A DNA stretch of 42,443 bases from OMIS01 sp964443885 (GTDB lineage Bacteria; Patescibacteriota; Microgenomatia; UBA1400; PJMF01), in contig CAYUES010000003.1 of NCBI GenBank assembly GCA_964443885.1, positions 1-42,443 of the forward strand, given 5' to 3'. The stretch's first letter is position 1. Each line of letters opens with the position of its first letter. The notes under the pieces are model-generated. The model saw nothing but the letters and a program-made list of their open reading frames with translations, did not search any database and was not told where the DNA came from. Positions 22,460-29,999 of this stretch are shown here, piece by piece. The position numbers and the translations under genes were made by a program.

Positions 22460-22840
22460 CTAGCCTTCAACTTCAACTTGAAAACCACCGTAGGCCATGT
22501 GCTTCATATCAAACGGCATTTGCATATCTTGGTATTCTGAGGCTTTTTCGTCCATCTCGGCCATCACTTTTGCATTGACTTCATCTCGATGTGCTTTGGA
22601 TTTGAAAATGATAAAAGAAAACCAGACTGTGTCACTATCACTTGCTCCAGCCATTTCTGTAAACGCACGAGCTTTTTCACCACCCATTTCCTGAGGAACA
22701 AGATCGTTCCCACGGCACTCGTAATATCCGAGTGCACCATGTTTCATCCACGAATCTCGGCCACCCTCAGCCATTTTTTTATACTCTTCAGCTTTGTCTT
22801 TTGGGACAACGAGAACGAATCCATCCACGTATTTTGACAT
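22460..22840 (-). CDS. DUF1428 protein
   Basis: The 126-aa protein (start MSKYVDGFVLVVPKDKAEEY) contains CRGNDLVPQEMGG, DTVWFSFIIFKSKAHRDEVNAKV and FDMKHMAYGGFQV, all typical of DUF1428, a ferredoxin-like fold family of unknown role. The open frame extends 21 codons upstream, but the AAAGGG-containing leader and family alignment favour the ATG at 22840. Confidence 0.9.
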   Translation of the reverse strand: MSKYVDGFVLVVPKDKAEEYKKMAEGGRDSWMKHGALGYYECRGNDLVPQEMGGEKARAFTEMAGASDSDTVWFSFIIFKSKAHRDEVNAKVMAEMDEKASEYQDMQMPFDMKHMAYGGFQVEVEG

Positions 22841-22924
22841 GTTATGTATCCCTTTCCAAAATAAGATTTTTTTTATTATGATGCAAAGCAAAAATAATCG
22901 CAAGTTTAAGTAGATCTTGCTACG

Positions 22925-24403
22925 CTAGTTTAGAGTCCTAGTTACGAAGTTTCTGTAAAAGGTATTAGGAGAAAAAGGAGACCTTGTTGTAGTAGCTTTC
23001 AACGTGTTTCCCCACATACCGGGCATACAGCCGTTTCCCCCTCTCACTTTAAATGAGTAAGATGAATTTGGGCTAAGCATGTTTACAGTATACGATACTA
23101 CACCCGTCACAATTCCTGGCTCAATCTCCAACCCATATTGCTCCGTTGTCACTCCATCACCATAGGCGATGAAGTATTTGGGAGTATTGAGAACAGGAGC
23201 AAAGTAGAGTGTTGCTTTGGTATCTGACACATTTATTTGAAACAAATCTGGGGCACCTGGTGGAGAACTGCTCGTACATGATGGCGCTACAGAAGGTGAT
23301 GTATTATTCGAATCACTCGAACTATTCGACTGTGGAGTTGGGGTTGGAGTGGGAGTTACCGTTACTCGTGTACCTATATATAACTTCCCGCCATACACTC
23401 CTGCAGTGTACGTTTCACCATCATTACTGACCGCAGTGGGGTGTAACCGTAATGCCGTATTCCCAAGCGGTGGAGACGTTGACCAAGTTGTCCCTTCATC
23501 AAAAGAAACATGTATCTCTCCACCATCACCGACTGCCAACATATTTTGACCATCAGGACTCATCGAAGCACTATACCACCCAGAATTGACCGCTCCTTCT
23601 AAGAGAGTGTCTGTCCAATTATCCCCTCCATCAGTAGATAAATAGAGTCTACCACTGTAGATACCTGCCAAAATCGTTTGACCATCATCACTTATACTTG
23701 ATGCATACCAGCCACCATCTGCATTCCCAATTGGTTGAGTCTGAGCCCAAGTATCACCCCCATTTGTGGTGAGATACAATCTTCCACCAGAACTAATTGA
23801 CCCCGCAATGATGAACTCTCCATCAGAGCTCATACTCGAAGTATTCCACCATTTGTTTGTAACTCCTGCTGGTTGTGTCTCAGCCCAAGTATCACCCCCA
23901 TTTGTGGTGAGATACGCTCGGCCCCCATAATCTGCTGCAAAAATAATTTCTCCGTTAGAACTCATGTTCGCGGTTCTCCAATTTTCATTGTTATTACCAT
24001 TTGGTTGCGTCTCATTCCAACTACTCCCTCCATTCACAGATAAATAGAGTCTGCCTGATGATGCCCCAACAATGATGATCTGCCCATCAGCGCTCATCGC
24101 TGCAGAATCCCAATTATAATCTGCATTTCCCCCTGGCTGTACTTCCGTCCAGGAATCACCACTATCAGTGGAAAGATACAGTCGATCCCCATATGTGCCG
24201 GCAATCATTATGGATCCATCTGAACTTGCAGCAATTGTCTCCCACCATTGATCAGTCCCACTCGCAACAGCTGCTTCTTCCCAATCTATTGAGTAGGCTG
24301 CTTGAGCCTTTGATGTAGATTGGACTGAAAAGGTGAGTAGGAACAATAAAAAAAGCAAAAAAGAGAATTTTTTAAGTAGAGAGTAATGTATGCTAACTAT
24401 CAC
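22925..24403 (-). CDS. Secreted seven-repeat beta-propeller protein with FN3-like domain
   Basis: The 492-aa protein has a signal peptide (residues about 1-35, FLLFLLFLLTFSVQSTSKAQA). Seven repeats of about 44 residues follow, each with an S-DG core, a GRLYLS strand and a GGDTW turn, the BNR/sortilin-type pattern that would close a seven-bladed propeller. A Thr-Pro and Ser/Asn-rich linker (about 350-380) leads to a fibronectin-III-like domain (PGAPDLFQINVSDTKATLYF, then SFKVRGGNG). It is probably cell-surface or released, for binding glycans or proteins. The start is GTG, with TATACC 8 nt upstream. Confidence 0.85.
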   Translation of the reverse strand: MIVSIHYSLLKKFSFLLFLLFLLTFSVQSTSKAQAAYSIDWEEAAVASGTDQWWETIAASSDGSIMIAGTYGDRLYLSTDSGDSWTEVQPGGNADYNWDSAAMSADGQIIIVGASSGRLYLSVNGGSSWNETQPNGNNNENWRTANMSSNGEIIFAADYGGRAYLTTNGGDTWAETQPAGVTNKWWNTSSMSSDGEFIIAGSISSGGRLYLTTNGGDTWAQTQPIGNADGGWYASSISDDGQTILAGIYSGRLYLSTDGGDNWTDTLLEGAVNSGWYSASMSPDGQNMLAVGDGGEIHVSFDEGTTWSTSPPLGNTALRLHPTAVSNDGETYTAGVYGGKLYIGTRVTVTPTPTPTPQSNSSSDSNNTSPSVAPSCTSSSPPGAPDLFQINVSDTKATLYFAPVLNTPKYFIAYGDGVTTEQYGLEIEPGIVTGVVSYTVNMLSPNSSYSFKVRGGNGCMPGMWGNTLKATTTRSPFSPNTFYRNFVTRTLN

Positions 24404-24436
24404 TCTTTAATGGTATAGAATCTGTAGTCTAATTGC

Positions 24437-24460
24437 TATAGAGAAAAAAGATTCTCTAGC
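24437..24460. other. Inverted repeat between the propeller and HExxH-protein genes
   Basis: AGAGAA and TTCTCT arms flank a 6-nt A-rich centre. The hairpin lies downstream of the HExxH-protein gene and upstream of the propeller start. It may be a weak terminator or an operator. Confidence 0.25.
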
Positions 24461-24513
24461 TAATATCCCTGAATCCTAAACTATGCTCCCATGGGTTAAT
24501 GAGAAGAACTAAG

Positions 24514-24530
24514 GAGTTACTTTATTTAGA
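24514..24530. repeat. Gene-end motif copy
   Basis: GAGTTACTTTATTTAGA lies just after the HExxH-protein stop codon on the minus strand. It is related to the motif at 28903-28920. Confidence 0.4.
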
Positions 24531-24531
24531 T

Positions 24532-25857
24532 TTATTCAATACCAAGATTATTTCTAATTTGTTGATCTACTGGTTGATTTTGATTTAACTCAAATGTACC
24601 AAAGGTCTTAACACGTACTTCATTCACTGCTATTCTTGCCTCATTTCCTTCAGGATATGTATAGTCTGTTGCAGAACCAGAGAAAGTATTTTCAGGGACC
24701 GAAACCAAAAAGTGCAGGGTTTCTTCTAAAGTCATAGTCATCAAGGTTTGAACATCAGAATTATCTATCAAATTTTTTTCTTCAGTAGTTAGTTGAATGT
24801 CAGTACTTTGTTTACGTCTGATCTCTTGAATCTTTCTTCCTAATGTCCACGAAACTCTTTGAAATCGGTACAGTAGACTTTCATCACTAAAGTCTTGGTT
24901 GAGAAATTCCTTTTCTAATGTAGCTACAAGACGTTCATTTTCAGTTCTATTTGTAGTTATATCACCACCCCAAGATCGTATGTAGCCTTCCCAAAATTCT
25001 CTTGCTTGATCTAGATCCGATGTATTAAGCCATTTTGACAATAACTCATCTGCTTGGTGGTAATATGTTGATGCGTAGTCTAAAAATGATTCTTTTGATA
25101 CATATGGTTGAACACGTTCTGAAAAAACATCTGTAGAGTGAGTAACTTCATGAAAAAACCTATCCCATGCTTCACCGACTCCCCACTCATCAAACGAAAC
25201 AGTAACAAGTTGCTCAGCGCTTGTTTGAGCATCCATCTTCGTTATATAAATCTCATGCGGTAATGCTAATGCCATAGATCCGAATACTTTCGCAAAAGTT
25301 GTAAGCTGTTGATTTCTAAATACTTCGGGATCACCAGTAACATCATGGTTCTGAATTTGTAGCGACTTGATGTGTGACAAAGCATCCATCAGTACCTTTT
25401 CTTGTTTTTCTCCCCAGCCATCTCTCACATCTGTAAGTAGGAGGTCATCGGAATTATCCAAAGTTCCTTCAGCAACTTGTTGGCAAACAGTAAATATGCG
25501 ATTAAAAAAATAAGCGTCATTTTTAGCACCAAACTTGTGGGTTGTATCTTGAATTAGAGTATAAAAAGACCAAAACTCCGACATTTTTAGTGCTTCAAAA
25601 CGCTCCTGCGGGGTAGGAACATCAACTACTTCTGGTTCTTCTTCCTGAGTAGTAACATTCTGCTGATCTTTTTGATCTGTAGGTATGTTTCTATCTGGAG
25701 TATTTGGAAAAGATCCGGTGCTATTTTTCAGGAACAGTGTTGCAATACCTAAGAAGATTGCTCTTAAAAAATTTCTTCTAGTTACTCCATTTTTCTTCTC
25801 AGACTGCGGGGCTATAGTTTTAGAAAGGTTTAGTTGAACCTCATCTTCTTCATTCAT
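24532..25857 (-). CDS. Tat-signal protein with HExxH metalloprotease-like motif
   Basis: The 441-aa protein has an N-terminal TRRNFLRAIFLGIATLFLKN, a twin-arginine signal with Arg27-Arg28, which predicts export in folded form. A polar linker (about 50-90) leads to a helical domain. HEVTH at 236-240, in WDRFFHEVTHSTD, is a zincin-type motif: His236 and His240 as ligands and Glu237 as catalyst. The third ligand is not obvious. I do not recognise the family. It may be an exported zinc protease or a relic of that fold. Promoter: extended -10, leaderless. Confidence 0.72.
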   Translation of the reverse strand: MNEEDEVQLNLSKTIAPQSEKKNGVTRRNFLRAIFLGIATLFLKNSTGSFPNTPDRNIPTDQKDQQNVTTQEEEPEVVDVPTPQERFEALKMSEFWSFYTLIQDTTHKFGAKNDAYFFNRIFTVCQQVAEGTLDNSDDLLLTDVRDGWGEKQEKVLMDALSHIKSLQIQNHDVTGDPEVFRNQQLTTFAKVFGSMALALPHEIYITKMDAQTSAEQLVTVSFDEWGVGEAWDRFFHEVTHSTDVFSERVQPYVSKESFLDYASTYYHQADELLSKWLNTSDLDQAREFWEGYIRSWGGDITTNRTENERLVATLEKEFLNQDFSDESLLYRFQRVSWTLGRKIQEIRRKQSTDIQLTTEEKNLIDNSDVQTLMTMTLEETLHFLVSVPENTFSGSATDYTYPEGNEARIAVNEVRVKTFGTFELNQNQPVDQQIRNNLGIE

Positions 25858-25872
25858 GTAGAAAGTATATCA
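25858..25872 (-). promoter_or_regulatory. Predicted leaderless promoter of the HExxH protein
   Basis: Minus-strand TGA-TATACT is followed by 6 nt and ATG at 25857. Confidence 0.6.
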
Positions 25873-25902
25873 AATGTTCTAGCCTCCGAGTAACGAAAGT
25901 TA

Positions 25903-25954
25903 GAACCTGCTTTATTTAAATTTCTTGAGGAAAAGAAGTCTGAGCGTAATGTGC
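25903..25954. repeat. Intergenic dispersed repeat, copy B
   Basis: This 52-bp copy is about 80% identical to 17646-17696. It lies about 30 bp upstream of a promoter with the same TTTGATATACT core as the one next to copy A. Confidence 0.6.
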
Positions 25955-26017
25955 TCCTAATTGAACATGAAATAAGGTACTATTTTGTACAATTATTAAG
26001 TTACAATGTAAAATTGT

Positions 26018-26659
26018 ATGAGAGAAAGTAACACAGAATACAAACCAGAACTAGTTTCAAACGAAACAAATCTACCGACTGACAATTTTAAAGGAATAGA
26101 AATTAAATTTCATGAAAACGGCTGGCCTTCTATAGAACTTTACGAAGCACTCCGAGATACAAATGCTCAAATAGTTTTTATACAAGATATACATGAAGAT
26201 AAAAGAATTAGAGTGGCATTAAGCTTTTCTGTAGCAAAAAAATTAGCGGCACAAGGCTTTAAACATTACTTAGTAGAAGCACCCTCATTTAGACAAGAAT
26301 TATTTGATCAACTTGGCAAAGGAAAACCTGTCCAGCTATATGATATTCCATATGTTGGACCTTCAAGTTTTGGTGATAAAACATTTGCTGATGCGGTTTA
26401 TTCGATGCATGGGGCTGGTATGAAAGTTACAGCAATTGATTATGATGCAAGTTATGATTTCTCAGCAGCTTCAGATGCGGAAGCTAGAGAAGCTCATATG
26501 TATACTCAAATTAAAAAGGTATTAACTTCAGGAGAAAGATGCATTTGTTTAATTGGAAGTTTTCATGCTTCTTTAGGAGAGATAGAAACTGGAGTGGCTT
26601 CAACAGCACAAAGGTTAGCTAATGATAACTATCAAATAGTATCAATAAAGTTAAGCTGA
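26018..26659 (+). CDS. Possible ChaN/TraB/erythromycin-esterase-like protein
   Basis: The 213-aa protein has IVFIQDIHEDKRIRVAL, then HYLVEAPSFRQELFD, and a late CICLIGSFHASLGEIE. The pattern of acidic-His near the N-terminus, a Glu on the next strand, and a later G-x-x-H recalls the ChaN/TraB/EreA fold, which binds haem or acts as an esterase or protease. This is a tentative family call. TACAAT is 10 nt before the ATG. The protein has no signal peptide. Confidence 0.55.
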   Translation: MRESNTEYKPELVSNETNLPTDNFKGIEIKFHENGWPSIELYEALRDTNAQIVFIQDIHEDKRIRVALSFSVAKKLAAQGFKHYLVEAPSFRQELFDQLGKGKPVQLYDIPYVGPSSFGDKTFADAVYSMHGAGMKVTAIDYDASYDFSAASDAEAREAHMYTQIKKVLTSGERCICLIGSFHASLGEIETGVASTAQRLANDNYQIVSIKLS

Positions 26660-26703
26660 GCTTTGGTTATACCACTCTATAGTATCTTGAAGGCCAGAGA
26701 TTT

Positions 26704-27213
26704 TCATAAGTTTTTTAAAAAAAAGACGGCATCCCCATTTGCATAATAATTTTTTAAAGTACCGATCTGGTTATACCCTTGCTGCAAATACCATTTATGC
26801 ATGCGTTCTTGCAAAACATGTGTATTAATAATCAATTTTTGACTTCCTATTTCTTTTGCCCAACCTTCAGCTTGTAACAGTAGCTTTTTGCCAATTCCTT
26901 GCAGGCGATACTGTGGATGAACAGCAAGTATAAAGATTTCAGTTTTATTCCCATCTAGCCAAGAAATAGGATTTTGTTTGCCTATAAAAACTGCACCCAC
27001 TAGCTTTTGATCTTCATTTCTCGCTTCTAGTAGTTCCCCGTACGGCAAATACTTATTCATCTCTTCAACTGAAAACCACTCGGCAAGGCTTTGATTACAA
27101 TCTTCTTTGTCAAGCTTTTCTTGGTCTGCTGAATCTATTTCAGAAAATGCATCGCTAAAGAGAGTTGTTAATTCGTCTAAATTTGGTGAGTGTTGTGAGG
27201 AAATTGTTATCAC
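26704..27213 (-). CDS. GNAT N-acetyltransferase
   Basis: The 169-aa protein shows the acetyl-CoA-binding core EIFILAVHPQYRLQGIGKKLLLQAEGW, whose RLQGIGKKLL segment fits the Q/R-x-x-G-x-G/A loop. KLIINTHVLQERMHKWYLQQGYNQIG fits the C-terminal strands. The acceptor is unknown. The start is GTG at 27213, exactly 7 nt after TATAAT. No upstream ATG is available. Confidence 0.88.
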   Translation of the reverse strand: MITISSQHSPNLDELTTLFSDAFSEIDSADQEKLDKEDCNQSLAEWFSVEEMNKYLPYGELLEARNEDQKLVGAVFIGKQNPISWLDGNKTEIFILAVHPQYRLQGIGKKLLLQAEGWAKEIGSQKLIINTHVLQERMHKWYLQQGYNQIGTLKNYYANGDAVFFLKNL

Positions 27214-27226
27214 AAGAGTGATTATA
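27214..27226 (-). promoter_or_regulatory. Predicted leaderless promoter with GTG start
   Basis: Minus-strand TATAAT (27226-27221) is followed by 7 nt and GTG at 27213. Confidence 0.6.
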
Positions 27227-27228
27227 TC

Positions 27229-27606
27229 TTAATCATACTTTGGCTTACCACCAAATGCAGTTAAGTCTATTATTGGTATTTTATTTCCATCTAGATCACT
27301 AACCACAGCATACTTCCCACATCGCACGTCAAACGGTTGTAAAACTATTTCATATCCTAATTCTGTAACATTGCTGCAAAAGCTCTCAACATTCTCAACA
27401 AGAAAACTATAATCAAAGTCTGGTGCATCCGGATCACTAGTTATAACTATTTCACCTTCGCCCTTTTGCATTTGTAAACCGATCATCTGTTTTTCATCGT
27501 CTCGCCACACTTGTTTAAGTCCTAAAACATTTGTATAAAATGGCAAAGCATTATCAAGATCTTTGACTTTATACATAACGTTATCTAATTGAATGAGATT
27601 ATTCAT
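27229..27606 (-). CDS. VOC-superfamily (glyoxalase-like) protein
   Basis: The 125-aa protein is a single VOC module pair: IQLDNVMYKVKDLDNALPFYTNVLGLKQ, FDYSFLVENVESFCSNV and YAVVSDLDGNKIPIIDLT. Conserved metal-ligand positions are partly replaced, so it may bind rather than convert a substrate. It is distinct from the PhnB-like protein at 21944. A TAGACT -10-like box lies 8 nt before the ATG. Confidence 0.85.
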   Translation of the reverse strand: MNNLIQLDNVMYKVKDLDNALPFYTNVLGLKQVWRDDEKQMIGLQMQKGEGEIVITSDPDAPDFDYSFLVENVESFCSNVTELGYEIVLQPFDVRCGKYAVVSDLDGNKIPIIDLTAFGGKPKYD

Positions 27607-27656
27607 ATGGAACGAGTCTAGTATTTTTCTCCAACTTTATGTCGTATGTAATCTAG

Positions 27657-27764
27657 TTAGTTATTAAAATATGTGACTAAGAAGTAGCCAGCAGACAAGC
27701 AAAGTAAGAATATACCTAAACCAACAGGCGACGTCCAGCTATACCATTTTTCATTCTTCATCAT
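27657..27764 (-). CDS. 35-residue single-span membrane peptide
   Basis: A short frame encodes MMKNEKWYSWTSPVG, a hydrophobic helix (LGIFLLCLSAGYFLVTYF) and NN. An AAGGAG Shine-Dalgarno lies 7 nt before the first ATG. The strong ribosome-binding site and the clean single membrane span with aromatic boundaries support a real gene. Function is unknown. It lies between the VOC and RibD-C genes on the same strand. Confidence 0.7.
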   Translation of the reverse strand: MMKNEKWYSWTSPVGLGIFLLCLSAGYFLVTYFNN

Positions 27765-27897
27765 GTTAAATCTCCTTGTTACTTTATTACGAGATACATT
27801 GATTATTACATTCATCAGACCTAAAGCCTAGATCAAAAGTTTTGAAGCAAGTCTTTGAGAAAAACCGTGGCTCACTCTATGGGGCAAGTTTAGAACT

Positions 27898-28500
27898 TTA
27901 GCTTACTTTAATTAGTGGACTTAAAGGTTCGTATGCTGAATATATTATTCCTGTAGAAGTTACTTGTGCGTCGATAGCCTTAAACCGTTCTGGCTGGGTG
28001 CCCTCTGCGAATAATTTTTTACCGCTTCCAATAGTAACTGGAAATGTCCAAAGATGCATACGGTCTATTAATTTGTTTTTGAGAAGTGTTTGGATGAGAT
28101 TTCCACTACCGTAGATTAAGAGATCCGGACCCTCTGTGTTTTTAAGCTTTTGAATTTCAATGACTACATCTCCTGTGATGAGAATAGAGTTGGTCCAAGG
28201 AAGCTCGATCTGTTTATGTGAAACCACATATTTTTTTGCTCTATCAAATGGTTTTCCCCAATGAGGCTCGTCTGTATGATTTGGCCAGTAATCAGCAAAA
28301 ATATCATACGTTCGCCTACCAAGTAGCAAGTCAAAAGGATCGGCTTGTATCTTTGTGTCCATTATCTCGTCAGCCTCTTTATCCCAACCAACTTGCCATC
28401 CTCCATATTTGAAACCTTCAGACGCATCTTCTTTGGATTCGCCTGGAGATTGCATGACACCATCAAGTGTAATCATTGTTGTCGTGATAATTTTTCTCAT
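27898..28500 (-). CDS. RibD C-terminal/dihydrofolate-reductase-like protein 2
   Basis: The 200-aa protein starts MRKIITTTMITLDGVMQSPG and has DLLLGRRTYDIFADYWPNH, LLIYGSGNLIQTLLKNKLID and FPVTIGSGKKLF, the usual features of the RibD-C/DHFR-like family. It is a different subgroup from the 21323 protein. It presumably reduces a small substrate with NADPH. An extended -10 (TGA-TATACT) lies 6 nt before the ATG. Confidence 0.92.
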   Translation of the reverse strand: MRKIITTTMITLDGVMQSPGESKEDASEGFKYGGWQVGWDKEADEIMDTKIQADPFDLLLGRRTYDIFADYWPNHTDEPHWGKPFDRAKKYVVSHKQIELPWTNSILITGDVVIEIQKLKNTEGPDLLIYGSGNLIQTLLKNKLIDRMHLWTFPVTIGSGKKLFAEGTQPERFKAIDAQVTSTGIIYSAYEPLSPLIKVS

Positions 28501-28515
28501 TATAAGAGTATATCA
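28501..28515 (-). promoter_or_regulatory. Predicted leaderless promoter of RibD-C gene 2
   Basis: Minus-strand CCTC-TGA-TATACT is followed by 6 nt and ATG at 28500. Confidence 0.65.
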
Positions 28516-28617
28516 GAGGTTCGAATTCTGTCTGAGGTAATGTGTTAGTTCTAGAGTAAAAACAGTTGGCTATATGTTGTAGAGGAAACAAAGAATTTTT
28601 CACCTAAATAGTATTGA

Positions 28618-28770
28618 ATAAACCTTTATTCCAAAGAAAAACAAACTCCGGATGAAATTCAAGTCTTAGCAGGGCTGTTCGTGCTATCTTTATTGGGTGA
28701 GGCTCAATTTCCAAAAAGAAATTTGAAACACACGTATGACGATCTAGTATTCCCTCGAAGAAAGAGTTGA
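28618..28770 (+). pseudogene. Possible gene remnant in a 417-bp gap
   Basis: The gap 28501-28917 has no clear gene. One plus-strand frame stays open for 50 codons with protein-like composition (YSKEKQTPDEIQVLAGLF, then LSLLGEAQFPKRNLKHTYDD) and ends in TGA, but it has no ATG, GTG or TTG start near its beginning and no ribosome-binding site. It may be the 3' end of a lost gene. The rest of the gap shows nothing I can name. Confidence 0.3.
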
Positions 28771-28902
28771 TTTATTAATTCAAAGTCAGATACTTTGTTG
28801 AGATCGGCACAACATAAAATTCATACATGCAATGATTATATTAAAAAGTTCTAACAAAGTACATTTGAGGTATGTTAGTTTTCTTTACGGCTTAGAGAAA
28901 AT

Positions 28903-28920
28903 CAGGAGTTGCTTTATTTA
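28903..28920. repeat. Gene-end motif (type copy)
   Basis: CAGGAGTTGCTTTATTTA contains the stop codon of the minus-strand gene ending at 28918. Similar copies lie at 17650-17664, 17712-17726, 21313-21325, 24514-24530, 25903-25920, 29303-29316 and 29993-30004, nearly all at 3' ends of minus-strand genes. Confidence 0.45.
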
Positions 28921-29271
28921 AGCAGATTGATAAGAAACTACTTGCGAAAGTGAAAACTCAAATATACCGCCGACAGTCCCATCCTCACTCAACTCAGTTC
29001 CAAAGGCAAAGCTGTCATCTGACTCATTATGTCCTATACCTAGAACGTAATAGACATCTCGTTTTCTTTCCATTTCAATGAGATCTTTTTCAGTTTGTTC
29101 ATCAAATTGAACAACAGCACTTTCAAAAACCTTAGGTTTTGCTTCAGTCCAAGCTCTATATAAAGGGTGTCTCTCTCTCACAGGAATATTAGAAGGGAAC
29201 ATACTAGGAACAACAAATTTTACTTCTTGTTGATTATTAACCATTTCAGAATTTGGATTATTTTCTATCAT
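28918..29271 (-). CDS. Hypothetical 117-aa protein
   Basis: I do not recognise this soluble acidic protein. It has FVVPSMFPSNIPVRERHPLYRAW, a charged helix (QTEKDLIEMERKRDVYYVLG) and SFAFGTELSEDGTVGGIFEF. There is no signal peptide or membrane segment. A TATGAT -10-like box ends 8 nt before the ATG, in line with the leaderless pattern. It lies 39 bp after the peptidase S51-like gene on the same strand but seems to have its own promoter. Confidence 0.65.
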   Translation of the reverse strand: MIENNPNSEMVNNQQEVKFVVPSMFPSNIPVRERHPLYRAWTEAKPKVFESAVVQFDEQTEKDLIEMERKRDVYYVLGIGHNESDDSFAFGTELSEDGTVGGIFEFSLSQVVSYQSA

Positions 29272-29310
29272 ATTTGATTATCATACCACAGCTTCAAATG
29301 AAGCACTGCT

Positions 29311-29937
29311 TTATTCAATAATCAACACTTCACCATCCTTTAAAGCTTTGAAGAGTATTTTATTTTCTATACAGTACTCGATTTCTTTATCAGTACTAGC
29401 TGATTCTGGATGGTCAGATTTGTAATGAGGTTCAAGAGTATAAGGAACTATATTTAAACCTTCCCATATTTGTTCTGTAATCTCTGGATACGGGAAATTA
29501 GTAGCATCATCTGTAATGGCGTAAGCTTTAAGTGAAGGAGTAAGAACACATCCGCCTGCGCTATACGCTATGTATAAAAAATTACTTCTGTTCTGTGTTT
29601 CTAACAATATTTCGTCTAAACCACTCAACTTCATAGCTTGTCTTAAAACAAAAGTATTGCCACCTCTAACGTACAAACCTCCTAGAGTGTTGAGCTTACT
29701 CTTGAGTTCATCTTTTTTACCAAAATAGTTCTTAAGATCGAGGAGTTCAACTTCTGCTCCCTGATTTTTTAAATCGGCAATATCACTACGTATACTTTCT
29801 TCTCTTCTCTCAGACTCAGCACCAATATAATCTAACGAATTTGGGACATACCCAAAAGCACCCTCAGTTTCATTAATAAGAGTCTGTAACTTTGTCAGCT
29901 CTTTACCCAATTTATAGGAAGATAAATATAGTTTCAT
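29311..29937 (-). CDS. Peptidase S51 (dipeptidase E-like) protein
   Basis: The 208-aa protein starts MKLYLSSYKLG, contains GGLYVRGGNTFVLRQAMKLSG, and has the nucleophile elbow YIAYSAGGCVLTPS, where Ser is the expected nucleophile of peptidase E. VPYTLEPHYKSDHPES supplies the later His region. It probably cleaves small Asp-containing peptides. An open frame extends 12 codons upstream, but the promoter (TGA-TATAAT) ends 10 nt before the ATG at 29937 and lies inside that extension, so the shorter start is chosen. Confidence 0.85.
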   Translation of the reverse strand: MKLYLSSYKLGKELTKLQTLINETEGAFGYVPNSLDYIGAESERREESIRSDIADLKNQGAEVELLDLKNYFGKKDELKSKLNTLGGLYVRGGNTFVLRQAMKLSGLDEILLETQNRSNFLYIAYSAGGCVLTPSLKAYAITDDATNFPYPEITEQIWEGLNIVPYTLEPHYKSDHPESASTDKEIEYCIENKILFKALKDGEVLIIE

Positions 29938-29956
29938 ATGAGTGCAAATTATATCA
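29938..29956 (-). promoter_or_regulatory. Promoter of the peptidase S51-like gene
   Basis: CCTC-TGA-TATAAT on the minus strand is followed by 10 nt and ATG. The predicted leader is at most 4 nt. Confidence 0.6.
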
Positions 29957-29999
29957 GAGGTTGGAGGCTTCAAGACGAAGTATTGATAGGTAGAACTGC

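Noticed and set aside
22925..24403. CRISPR-like repeats
   Set aside because: The repeats are in frame, about 130 bp apart, and encode propeller blades. No true CRISPR array was seen anywhere in the window.
17646..25954. Integron attC sites
   Set aside because: I looked for paired RYYYAAC and GTTRRRY cores with an inner stem in the spacers. Only near misses (GTTAGAAC at 25899, GTTATAAC at 31513) appear, without the paired structure.
29938..29973. A 12-codon N-terminal extension of the peptidase S51-like gene
   Set aside because: The extension contains the TGA-TATAAT promoter, and family proteins start at the MKLYLSS-type strand.
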